A stretch of DNA of 64,000 nt. Source: Lytechinus pictus (Eukaryota > Echinodermata > Echinoidea > Temnopleuroida > Toxopneustidae). The DNA lies in NCBI RefSeq assembly GCF_037042905.1, contig NW_026974140.1:13031001-13095000 (forward strand), in the 5' to 3' direction. Positions within the stretch are counted from its first letter, which is position 1. Each line of letters opens with the position of its first letter. Below are positions 45,292 to 56,364 of this stretch, in pieces. The notes under the pieces are model-generated. The model made no database searches. It worked only from the letters and a program-made list of their open reading frames with translations, and was not told the origin of the DNA. A program made the position numbers and the translations under genes.

Positions 45292-45398
45292 ATCTGAAAT
45301 TCATATTTTTAAGAGAAATAGAAAGAAGAATAGAAATGAAACCTCGGTACAGGAAAAGATATGTTCATCTACCCAAAGAGATTATGGAATATATTTGA
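45292..45398 (+). pseudogene. short LINE ORF2 C-terminal tail after the minisatellite
   Basis: Reads LKFIFLREIERRIEMKPRYR and then KRYVHLPKEIMEYI with a stop, a basic helix like the last residues of some LINE ORF2 proteins. If so, the minisatellite expanded inside that ORF. Tentative. Confidence 0.35.
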
Positions 45399-46001
45399 AA
45401 CACTGTGAATTTCATGTTTCCATTTAATGTTTTTTTTAATTTATGTTAAAGATTACGTAAGATTATTGCACAATTACATTATTATGTAAATTTTTGTTTT
45501 AATTTCTGAAATTTCCTGTAATGTCATGTATGCTCATTTTCATAATGTGTTATGTTGTTTTGTTGTAAATAAAATCCTCTAATTGAGGCCAAAAAAAATG
45601 CAATTAGGCATTTCTTGGGTTGACTTTTATCAATTATTAAATATGCAATCCTAAAAAATACCTTTTTTTTTAAAGTAACTAAATAAGTTTGTGAGTGAAT
45701 TTTGAAACATAATTTTAAAAACAATGGCAAAACTAATGAAAATGTTAAGAGGAAGTTTACTGCTTAGCAGGAAGTCTAATGACCATATATTTTGTTTCCT
45801 CTCATTTCTGCACAAACCTATTTTTGAACCCTTGACAAATCTCGTGTTCGTTCAAGCATGAACAAAATTTATTTCTTAAAATTGCATTTAAAATATAAGG
45901 TTTCAGAGCATCTATAAACATCAAAATATAGACATCATAATTTGAAAAGAATTTTTGATAGACTTTTCAAAACTGTCCAGTTTTTATTGATACGCACTGT
46001 A

Positions 46002-46735
46002 TTGATAGAATGAAGGGGCTTGTCCTTTGATAAGGTTCACTGGCCCTCTCTTATTATTTGTGCCCTTTTAAAAAGTATTTCTTTTTTACTATTGAGGGGT
46101 GAATACAAATGAAAGTATTCTTGACTGAAAAGCAAAAGTGAAGATTGCCCCTGAAAGAAATTTCGGGTGTTTGTGGAGGGGAGTTTCCCTTCTGTCAATT
46201 CGTTTATAAAGGGGGGGGGGGGGGGGGTTAGTGCCTACATTTCAGTAGCCCACACTCCTATATATTATTTATATCCTTGTTTTGTCCTTATTTTAGTGTT
46301 GACAGTAATTGGGGATTAAATAAAATTAAAAAACCTCCTGATAGCAAACGGAAATATAGCTCCTAGAAGACCATTCGGTTGTTTGTAGGAAGTTTATGAA
46401 ACCTCATTTCAATTTTTGGATACTAAGAAGGGCTAGGGCTGATTTGTTTAGTTGCCCGCACTCCTATAATATACTCGATGTTTTACAAATATTGAGAATG
46501 ATATAATGGAAAAAGATTGCCTGTTGAAAGCAAATAGAAAGATTGCTCCTGGTAGAGCTTTCAGTTGTTTGTAGGGGGTTTCACATATTTGCAATCTAGG
46601 GAACTTACAAACAAGGGGCTAGTCCTAAAGTAAAAAAAAAATAGTGATCCCACCCTCCTGGGAAGATTGATCCATAAAGAAATTTCGGGTATGTGGAGCG
46701 AGTTCCCTAATTCCTTCAATACGTTTGTATTAACA
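46002..46735 (+). repeat. about four strongly decayed 181 bp monomers
   Basis: Recognisable by ACTATTGAGGGGTGAATACA, GAAGATTGCCCCTGAAAGAA, GAGTTTCCCTTCTGTCAATT and CCGCACTCCTATAATATACT, all in left-array orientation. They are the inner end of the left array, cut off by the nested element. Confidence 0.75.
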
Positions 46736-47228
46736 AGTGGCAGGTGCGCGTACACACACACACACACACAAACACACACCATCACACTGACACACCCTCA
46801 CACGGACATATATACATATATATATATAAATTCATATTTTTTTGTATATAACTTCGAGGGAATTGAAAAAAAAATGGTTGGAATTTATGAGGGCTCCAGC
46901 CCACAAAAGCCATCCCCCTCTCCATCTGTACGCCAGTGTTGATAACAAAAGAGAGTCAGAATAACAGCTATAGAAACAAGTGACCAAGCGAGAAAATTTA
47001 TTGGGTATTGAAAGTTAATTTGCATTATACACCACTTAAAAAGCCTATACAGTGCGAATTATATTTCTGTTTCACAATGCTCTTTTTCGCGTATTATCTT
47101 GCTTCAAAACAAAAATAAGTGGGGTTAATGGTGGAGAAGGCCGTAGCCCCCTTAACCCTATCTAGCCCGAGGAGGAGGGGGGAGCTTAATAAGCCTTGAC
47201 ATTTTTCGCTAAACGTCTGTAATGGGCT
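46736..47228. other. central spacer between the two inverted arrays
   Basis: CA/AC and TA microsatellite at 46752-46830, then about 400 bp with no gene. The last 60 bp are a partly decayed reversed monomer. Confidence 0.7.
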
Positions 47229-50200
47229 AATAAAAGTAAAGCACTAACTATTTGTTTTTGTTTACAAATTGAAAGAAGGGAAACCCCCCTACACACACCC
47301 AAAATATATTTCAGGAGCAATCTTCCAATTGTATTTTATAAAGAGGACTTTTAGTTGAAATTTACTCCTCAATATACGAAAAAACATCGAGTATATAGGG
47401 GTGTGGGCTACTAAAACTAAAGCACTAGCCCGTTGTTTTTCTTTACAAATTGAAAGAAGGGAAACCCCCCTACACACACCCAAAATATATTTCAGGAGCA
47501 ATCTTCCAATTGTATTTTATAAAGAGGACTTTTAGTTGAAATTTACTCCTCAATATACGAAAAAACATCGAGTATATAGGGGTGTGGGCTACTAAAACTA
47601 AAGCACTAGCCCGTTGTTTTTCTTTACAAATTGAAAGAAGGGAAACCCCCCTACACACACCCAAAATATATTTCAGGAGCAATCTTCCAATTGTATTTTA
47701 TAAAGAGGACTTTTAGTTGAAATTTACTCCTCAATATACGAAAAAACATCGAGTATATAGGGGTGTGGGCTACTAAAACTAAAGCACTAGCCCGTTGTTT
47801 TTCTTTACAAATTGAAAGAAGGGAAACCCCCCTACACACACCCAAAATATATTTCAGGAGCAATCTTCCAATTGTATTTTATAAAGAGGACTTTTAGTTG
47901 AAATTTACTCCTCAATATACGAAAAAACATCGAGTATATAGGGGTGTGGGCTACTAAAACTAAAGCACTAGCCCGTTGTTTTTCTTTACAAATTGAAAGA
48001 AGGGAAACCCCCCTACACACACCCAAAATATATTTCAGGAGCAATCTTCCAATTGTATTTTATAAAGAGGACTTTTAGTTGAAATTTACTCCTCAATATA
48101 CGAAAAAACATCGAGTATATAGGGGTGTGGGCTACTAAAACTAAAGCACTAGCCCGTTGTTTTTCTTTATAAATTGAAAGAAGGGAAACCCCCCTACACA
48201 CACCCAAAATATATTTCAGGAGCAATCTTCCAATTGTATTTTATAAAGAGGACTTTTAGTTGAAATTTACTCCTCAATATACGAAAAAACATCGAGTATA
48301 TAGGGGTGTGGGCTACTAAAACTAAAGCACTAGCCCGTTGTTTTTCTTTACAAATTGAAAGAAGGGAAACCCCCCTACACACACCCAAAATATATTTCAG
48401 GAGCAATCTTCCAATTGTATTTTATAAAGAGGACTTTTAGTTGAAATTTACTCCTCAATATACGAAAAAACATCGAGTATATAGGGGTGTGGGCTACTAA
48501 AACTAAAGCACTAGCCCGTTGTTTTTCTTTACAAATTGAAAGAAGGGAAACCCCCCTACACACACCCAAAATATATTTCAGGAGCAATCTTCCAATTGTA
48601 TTTTATAAAGAGGACTTTTAGTTGAAATTTACTCCTCAATATACGAAAAAACATCGAGTATATAGGGGTGTGGGCTACTAAAACTAAAGCACTAGCCCGT
48701 TGTTTTTCTTTACAAATTGAAAGAAGGGAAACCCCCCTACACACACCCAAAATATATTTCAGGAGCAATCTTCCAATTGTATTTTATAAAGAGGACTTTT
48801 AGTTGAAATTTACTCCTCAATATACGAAAAAACATCGAGTATATAGGGGTGTGGGCTACTAAAACTAAAGCACTAGCCCGTTGTTTTTCTTTACAAATTG
48901 AAAGAAGGGAAACCCCCCTACACACACCCAAAATATATTTCAGGAGCAATCTTCCAATTGTATTTTATAAAGAGGACTTTTAGTTGAAATTTACTCCTCA
49001 ATATACGAAAAAACATCGAGTATATAGGGGTGTGGGCTACTAAAACTAAAGCACTAGCCCGTTGTTTTTCTTTACAAATTGAAAGAAGGGAAACCCCCCT
49101 ACACACACCCAAAATATATTTCAGGAGCAATCTTCCAATTGTATTTTATAAAGAGGACTTTTAGTTGAAATTTACTCCTCAATATACGAAAAAACATCGA
49201 GTATATAGGGGTGTGGGCTACTAAAACTAAAGCACTAGCCCGTTGTTTTTCTTTACAAATTGAAAGAAGGGAAACCCCCCTACACACACCCAAAATATAT
49301 TTCAGGAGCAATCTTCCAATTGTATTTTATAAAGAGGACTTTTAGTTGAAATTTACTCCTCAATATACGAAAAAACATCGAGTATATAGGGGTGTGGGCT
49401 ACTAAAACTAAAGCACTAGCCCGTTGTTTTTCTTTACAAATTGAAAGAAGGGAAACCCCCCTACACACACCCAAAATATATTTCAGGAGCAATCTTCCAA
49501 TTGTATTTTATAAAGAGGACTTTTAGTTGAAATTTACTCCTCAATATACGAAAAAACATCGAGTATATAGGGGTGTGGGCTACTAAAACTAAAGCACTAG
49601 CCCGTTGTTTTTCTTTACAAATTGAAAGAAGGGAAACCCCCCTACACACACCCAAAATATATTTCAGGAGCAATCTTCCAATTGTATTTTATAAAGAGGA
49701 CTTTTAGTTGAAATTTACTCCTCAATATACGAAAAAACATCGAGTATATAGGGGTGTGGGCTACTAAAACTAAAGCACTAGCCCGTTGTTTTTCTTTACA
49801 AATTGAAAGAAGGGAAACCCCCCTACACACACCCAAAATATATTTCAGGAGCAATCTTCCAATTGTATTTTATAAAGAGGACTTTTAGTTGAAATTTACT
49901 CCTCAATATACGAAAAAACATCGAGTATATAGGGGTGTGGGCTACTAAAACTAAAGCACTAGCCCGTTGTTTTTCTTTACAAATTGAAAGAAGGGAAACC
50001 CCCCTACACACACCCAAAATATATTTCAGGAGCAATCTTCCAATTGTATTTTATAAAGAGGACTTTTAGTTGAAATTTACTCCTCAATATACGAAAAAAC
50101 ATCGAGTATATAGGGGTGTGGGCTACTAAAACTAAAGCACTAGCCCGTTGTTTTTCTTTACAAATTGAAAGAAGGGAAACCCCCCTACACACACCCAAAA

Positions 50201-53200
50201 TATATTTCAGGAGCAATCTTCCAATTGTATTTTATAAAGAGGACTTTTAGTTGAAATTTACTCCTCAATATACGAAAAAACATCGAGTATATAGGGGTGT
50301 GGGCTACTAAAACTAAAGCACTAGCCCGTTGTTTTTCTTTACAAATTGAAAGAAGGGAAACCCCCCTACACACACCCAAAATATATTTCAGGAGCAATCT
50401 TCCAATTGTATTTTATAAAGAGGACTTTTAGTTGAAATTTACTCCTCAATATACGAAAAAACATCGAGTATATAGGGGTGTGGGCTACTAAAACTAAAGC
50501 ACTAGCCCGTTGTTTTTCTTTACAAATTGAAAGAAGGGAAACCCCCCTACACACACCCAAAATATATTTCAGGAGCAATCTTCCAATTGTATTTTATAAA
50601 GAGGACTTTTAGTTGAAATTTACTCCTCAATATACGAAAAAACATCGAGTATATAGGGGTGTGGGCTACTAAAACTAAAGCACTAGCCCGTTGTTTTTCT
50701 TTACAAATTGAAAGAAGGGAAACCCCCCTACACACACCCAAAATATATTTCAGGAGCAATCTTCCAATTGTATTTTATAAAGAGGACTTTTAGTTGAAAT
50801 TTACTCCTCAATATACGAAAAAACATCGAGTATATAGGGGTGTGGGCTACTAAAACTAAAGCACTAGCCCGTTGTTTTTCTTTACAAATTGAAAGAAGGG
50901 AAACCCCCCTACACACACCCAAAATATATTTCAGGAGCAATCTTCCAATTGTATTTTATAAAGAGGACTTTTAGTTGAAATTTACTCCTCAATATACGAA
51001 AAAACATCGAGTATATAGGGGTGTGGGCTACTAAAACTAAAGCACTAGCCCGTTGTTTTTCTTTACAAATTGAAAGAAGGGAAACCCCCCTACACACACC
51101 CAAAATATATTTCAGGAGCAATCTTCCAATTGTATTTTATAAAGAGGACTTTTAGTTGAAATTTACTCCTCAATATACGAAAAAACATCGAGTATATAGG
51201 GGTGTGGGCTACTAAAACTAAAGCACTAGCCCGTTGTTTTTCTTTACAAATTGAAAGAAGGGAAACCCCCCTACACACACCCAAAATATATTTCAGGAGC
51301 AATCTTCCAATTGTATTTTATAAAGAGGACTTTTAGTTGAAATTTACTCCTCAATATACGAAAAAACATCGAGTATATAGGGGTGTGGGCTACTAAAACT
51401 AAAGCACTAGCCCGTTGTTTTTCTTTACAAATTGAAAGAAGGGAAACCCCCCTACACACACCCAAAATATATTTCAGGAGCAATCTTCCAATTGTATTTT
51501 ATAAAGAGGACTTTTAGTTGAAATTTACTCCTCAATATACGAAAAAACATCGAGTATATAGGGGTGTGGGCTACTAAAACTAAAGCACTAGCCCGTTGTT
51601 TTTCTTTACAAATTGAAAGAAGGGAAACCCCCCTACACACACCCAAAATATATTTCAGGAGCAATCTTCCAATTGTATTTTATAAAGAGGACTTTTAGTT
51701 GAAATTTACTCCTCAATATACGAAAAAACATCGAGTATATAGGGGTGTGGGCTACTAAAACTAAAGCACTAGCCCGTTGTTTTTCTTTACAAATTGAAAG
51801 AAGGGAAACCCCCCTACACACACCCAAAATATATTTCAGGAGCAATCTTCCAATTGTATTTTATAAAGAGGACTTTTAGTTGAAATTTACTCCTCAATAT
51901 ACGAAAAAACATCGAGTATATAGGGGTGTGGGCTACTAAAACTAAAGCACTAGCCCGTTGTTTTTCTTTACAAATTGAAAGAAGGGAAACCCCCCTACAC
52001 ACACCCAAAATATATTTCAGGAGCAATCTTCCAATTGTATTTTATAAAGAGGACTTTTAGTTGAAATTTACTCCTCAATATACGAAAAAACATCGAGTAT
52101 ATAGGGGTGTGGGCTACTAAAACTAAAGCACTAGCCCGTTGTTTTTCTTTACAAATTGAAAGAAGGGAAACCCCCCTACACACACCCAAAATATATTTCA
52201 GGAGCAATCTTCCAATTGTATTTTATAAAGAGGACTTTTAGTTGAAATTTACTCCTCAATATACGAAAAAACATCGAGTATATAGGGGTGTGGGCTACTA
52301 AAACTAAAGCACTAGCCCGTTGTTTTTCTTTACAAATTGAAAGAAGGGAAACCCCCCTACACACACCCAAAATATATTTCAGGAGCAATCTTCCAATTGT
52401 ATTTTATAAAGAGGACTTTTAGTTGAAATTTACTCCTCAATATACGAAAAAACATCGAGTATATAGGGGTGTGGGCTACTAAAACTAAAGCACTAGCCCG
52501 TTGTTTTTCTTTACAAATTGAAAGAAGGGAAACCCCCCTACACACACCCAAAATATATTTCAGGAGCAATCTTCCAATTGTATTTTATAAAGAGGACTTT
52601 TAGTTGAAATTTACTCCTCAATATACGAAAAAACATCGAGTATATAGGGGTGTGGGCTACTAAAACTAAAGCACTAGCCCGTTGTTTTTCTTTACAAATT
52701 GAAAGAAGGGAAACCCCCCTACACACACCCAAAATATATTTCAGGAGCAATCTTCCAATTGTATTTTATAAAGAGGACTTTTAGTTGAAATTTACTCCTC
52801 AATATACGAAAAAACATCGAGTATATAGGGGTGTGGGCTACTAAAACTAAAGCACTAGCCCGTTGTTTTTCTTTACAAATTGAAAGAAGGGAAACCCCCC
52901 TACACACACCCAAAATATATTTCAGGAGCAATCTTCCAATTGTATTTTATAAAGAGGACTTTTAGTTGAAATTTACTCCTCAATATACGAAAAAACATCG
53001 AGTATATAGGGGTGTGGGCTACTAAAACTAAAGCACTAGCCCGTTGTTTTTCTTTACAAATTGAAAGAAGGGAAACCCCCCTACACACACCCAAAATATA
53101 TTTCAGGAGCAATCTTCCAATTGTATTTTATAAAGAGGACTTTTAGTTGAAATTTACTCCTCAATATACGAAAAAACATCGAGTATATAGGGGTGTGGGC

Positions 53201-55614
53201 TACTAAAACTAAAGCACTAGCCCGTTGTTTTTCTTTACAAATTGAAAGAAGGGAAACCCCCCTACACACACCCAAAATATATTTCAGGAGCAATCTTCCA
53301 ATTGTATTTTATAAAGAGGACTTTTAGTTGAAATTTACTCCTCAATATACGAAAAAACATCGAGTATATAGGGGTGTGGGCTACTAAAACTAAAGCACTA
53401 GCCCGTTGTTTTTCTTTACAAATTGAAAGAAGGGAAACCCCCCTACACACACCCAAAATATATTTCAGGAGCAATCTTCCAATTGTATTTTATAAAGAGG
53501 ACTTTTAGTTGAAATTTACTCCTCAATATACGAAAAAACATCGAGTATATAGGGGTGTGGGCTACTAAAACTAAAGCACTAGCCCGTTGTTTTTCTTTAC
53601 AAATTGAAAGAAGGGAAACCCCCCTACACACACCCAAAATATATTTCAGGAGCAATCTTCCAATTGTATTTTATAAAGAGGACTTTTAGTTGAAATTTAC
53701 TCCTCAATATACGAAAAAACATCGAGTATATAGGGGTGTGGGCTACTAAAACTAAAGCACTAGCCCGTTGTTTTTCTTTACAAATTGAAAGAAGGGAAAC
53801 CCCCCTACACACACCCAAAATATATTTCAGGAGCAATCTTCCAATTGTATTTTATAAAGAGGACTTTTAGTTGAAATTTACTCCTCAATATACGAAAAAA
53901 CATCGAGTATATAGGGGTGTGGGCTACTAAAACTAAAGCACTAGCCCGTTGTTTTTCTTTACAAATTGAAAGAAGGGAAACCCCCCTACACACACCCAAA
54001 ATATATTTCAGGAGCAATCTTCCAATTGTATTTTATAAAGAGGACTTTTAGTTGAAATTTACTCCTCAATATACGAAAAAACATCGAGTATATAGGGGTG
54101 TGGGCTACTAAAACTAAAGCACTAGCCCGTTGTTTTTCTTTACAAATTGAAAGAAGGGAAACCCCCCTACACACACCCAAAATATATTTCAGGAGCAATC
54201 TTCCAATTGTATTTTATAAAGAGGACTTTTAGTTGAAATTTACTCCTCAATATACGAAAAAACATCGAGTATATAGGGGTGTGGGCTACTAAAACTAAAG
54301 CACTAGCCCGTTGTTTTTCTTTACAAATTGAAAGAAGGGAAACCCCCCTACACACACCCAAAATATATTTCAGGAGCAATCTTCCAATTGTATTTTATAA
54401 AGAGGACTTTTAGTTGAAATTTACTCCTCAATATACGAAAAAACATCGAGTATATAGGGGTGTGGGCTACTAAAACTAAAGCACTAGCCCGTTGTTTTTC
54501 TTTACAAATTGAAAGAAGGGAAACCCCCCTACACACACCCAAAATATATTTCAGGAGCAATCTTCCAATTGTATTTTATAAAGAGGACTTTTAGTTGAAA
54601 TTTACTCCTCAATATACGAAAAAACATCGAGTATATAGGGGTGTGGGCTACTAAAACTAAAGCACTAGCCCGTTGTTTTTCTTTACAAATTGAAAGAAGG
54701 GAAACCCCCCTACACACACCCAAAATATATTTCAGGAGCAATCTTCCAATTGTATTTTATAAAGAGGACTTTTAGTTGAAATTTACTCCTCAATATACGA
54801 AAAAACATCGAGTATATAGGGGTGTGGGCTACTAAAACTAAAGCACTAGCCCGTTGTTTTTCTTTACAAATTGAAAGAAGGGAAACCCCCCTACACACAC
54901 CCAAAATATATTTCAGGAGCAATCTTCCAATTGTATTTTATAAAGAGGACTTTTAGTTGAAATTTACTCCTCAATATACGAAAAAACATCGAGTATATAG
55001 GGGTGTGGGCTACTAAAACTAAAGCACTAGCCCGTTGTTTTTCTTTACAAATTGAAAGAAGGGAAACCCCCCTACACACACCCAAAATATATTTCAGGAG
55101 CAATCTTCCAATTGTATTTTATAAAGAGGACTTTTAGTTGAAATTTACTCCTCAATATACGAAAAAACATCGAGTATATAGGGGTGTGGGCTACTAAAAC
55201 TAAAGCACTAGCCCGTTGTTTTTCTTTACAAATTGAAAGAAGGGAAACCCCCCTACACACACCCAAAATATATTTCAGGAGCAATCTTCCAATTGTATTT
55301 TATAAAGAGGACTTTTAGTTGAAATTTACTCCTCAATATACGAAAAAACATCGAGTATATAGGGGTGTGGGCTACTAAAACTAAAGCACTAGCCCGTTGT
55401 TTTTCTTTACAAATTGAAAGAAGGGAAACCCCCCTACACACACCCAAAATATATTTCAGGAGCAATCTTCCAATTGTATTTTATAAAGAGGACTTTTAGT
55501 TGAAATTTACTCCTCAATATACGAAAAAACATCGAGTATATAGGGGTGTGGGCTACTAAAACTAAAGCACTAGCCCGTTGTTTTTCTTTACAAATTGAAA
55601 GAAGGGAAACCCCA
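47229..55614 (-). repeat. right 181 bp tandem array, about 46 almost identical copies
   Basis: The monomer is the reverse complement of the left-array unit and repeats exactly every 181 bp. The only internal difference I saw is one C-to-T at about 48169 (TTTATAAATTG for TTTACAAATTG). Each copy has a 70-codon frame, but the period is not a multiple of three and the frames overlap by shared ends, so they are by-products. Such uniformity implies very recent amplification or gene conversion, or an assembly artefact in copy number. Confidence 0.95.
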
Positions 55615-55619
55615 CCTGA

Positions 55620-56082
55620 GGTCTCACAGGCCTAATTCATTCCCCATAGACTCGTGTGTTAAATTGGCACTTTAAAAAATTCATAAAAAATAAGGATGAA
55701 ATTCGGGGGTCGAATGTTTACTACCAGTGGATAGGATATATATCTGGCAATCCATATCTGACCAGAAAAGGGTCCTTCGACTGGCTCATTTTAAAAATAA
55801 ATTGGCGTGTTTGAAGACATCGTCGGGGGGAGCAGATTCATCACCTCAAACAGCAAAATAGCCCTAATCCTTCCGCCAGTCAAAATACAGTCCAAAATTG
55901 GTGATATTTCTTCCCAATTTGGGAAAAGGTAGTTCAGTAATTACCAAAAATAGAATCAGTGTTAGATGGAAAATCATATGCATACACTTTGTCAATCAGC
56001 CATATCAAAATTTAAAAAAATGGCAATGGGTTGGCTCGAATGAATATCTATGGCCTGCCACTAGTGATTAGGCCCGTGTAGC
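55620..56082. mobile_element. MITE inserted at the inner edge of the right terminal repeat
   Basis: The ends GGTCTCACAGGCCTAAT and (complemented) GCTACACGGGCCTAAT are imperfect inverted repeats. CCTGA is duplicated (55615-55619, 56083-56087). Removing it restores the junction of satellite and terminal repeat seen on the left at 40256-40270. Confidence 0.8.
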
Positions 56083-56221
56083 CCTGACCCCGTTTGTTTG
56101 ATTTCTACAAGAATGCACGCTTCTCTTCTTGCGCAAAATCCTGTATCTGATCTATCTTATATCGCGATATTGTTGGCTGGAACTGTTGGCTGGCTTGCTG
56201 TTGGCTGGCTTATTGTTGGCT
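56083..56221 (-). repeat. right terminal inverted repeat
   Basis: Reverse complement of 40128-40266: GACCCCGTTTGTTTGATT, TATCGCGATATTGTTGGCTG and four TGTTGGCT units. Confidence 0.85.
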
Positions 56222-56235
56222 TACTTGACATAGGC

Positions 56236-56247
56236 TTATATAGGGCC
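56236..56247. repeat. right target-site duplication of the 16 kb element
   Basis: TTATATAGGGCC, same orientation as 40105-40116. Confidence 0.7.
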
Positions 56248-56353
56248 TTGCTAAAGGCCGCCGTACCGGTACTGTGTACCAGACCTGACACGAGACTCGA
56301 GAGTTATTTCACATTTGCCTAGTTTTGTGTTTAATGAGCTTTTCTAGGTGAAG
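56248..56353 (+). promoter_or_regulatory. MCTS1 5' UTR / proximal promoter
   Basis: The only sequence between the transposon end and the MCTS1 ATG. It includes AGGCCGCCGTACCGGTACTG and no clear TATA box. Whether transcription starts here or in former promoter sequence now about 16 kb upstream (39.7-40.1 kb) cannot be decided from sequence. Confidence 0.4.
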
Positions 56354-56364
56354 ATGTTCAAAAA
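56354..56364 (+). CDS. MCTS1: MCTS1 coding exon 1 (11 coding bases)
   Basis: ATGTTCAAAAA followed by the donor GTGAGT. With the next exon it gives MFKKF, the invariant start of MCTS1. Confidence 0.85.

Larger units (their letters stand above)
43228..45999. mobile_element. TA-flanked inverted-repeat element nested in a satellite monomer
   Basis: The ends CAGTGCGTATCAATAAAAAC and its complement are flanked by TA on both sides (43226-43227 and 46000-46001), as in Tc1/mariner-like insertion. The arms stay homologous inward to about 44255 and 45595, once a solo LTR in the left arm is removed. The interrupted monomer is continuous across the element: CAATTTTA on the left, then a decayed GGGGCTTGTCCTTTG (the monomer's GGGGCTAGTGCCTTCG) on the right. 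No transposase is seen; the core holds LINE-derived sequence and a minisatellite. Confidence 0.8.
40117..56235. mobile_element. 16.1 kb foldback-type composite transposon with inverted satellite arrays
   Basis: The ends are inverted copies of an about 139 bp terminal sequence rich in AGCCAACA repeats. Next comes a 181 bp tandem repeat, forward on the left and reversed on the right, both starting at the same base of the monomer (GGGGTTTCCC). A short unique spacer lies between the arrays at 46736-47228. A 12 bp direct repeat brackets the whole. The layout (outer domain of tandem repeats inside long inverted repeats) is that of foldback elements and of the TU elements reported from sea urchins. 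No transposase is present, so it must be mobilised in trans or be dead. It carries nested elements at 43228-45999 and 55620-56082. Confidence 0.75.

Noticed and set aside
44652..45398. Three long overlapping frames (156-209 codons) in the GGACCAGT array
   Set aside because: They exist because the unit is 54 bp. They encode simple 18-residue repeats on both strands.
47289..55465. 45 repeated 70-codon frames in the right array, as a tandem gene family or ORF array
   Set aside because: The period (181) is not a multiple of three, so each copy shifts frame. Frames overlap neighbours, and there is no domain or selection signature. It is a satellite.
47229..55614. CRISPR-like array
   Set aside because: No alternation of constant repeats with variable spacers; the whole 181 bp unit is repeated, in an animal genome.
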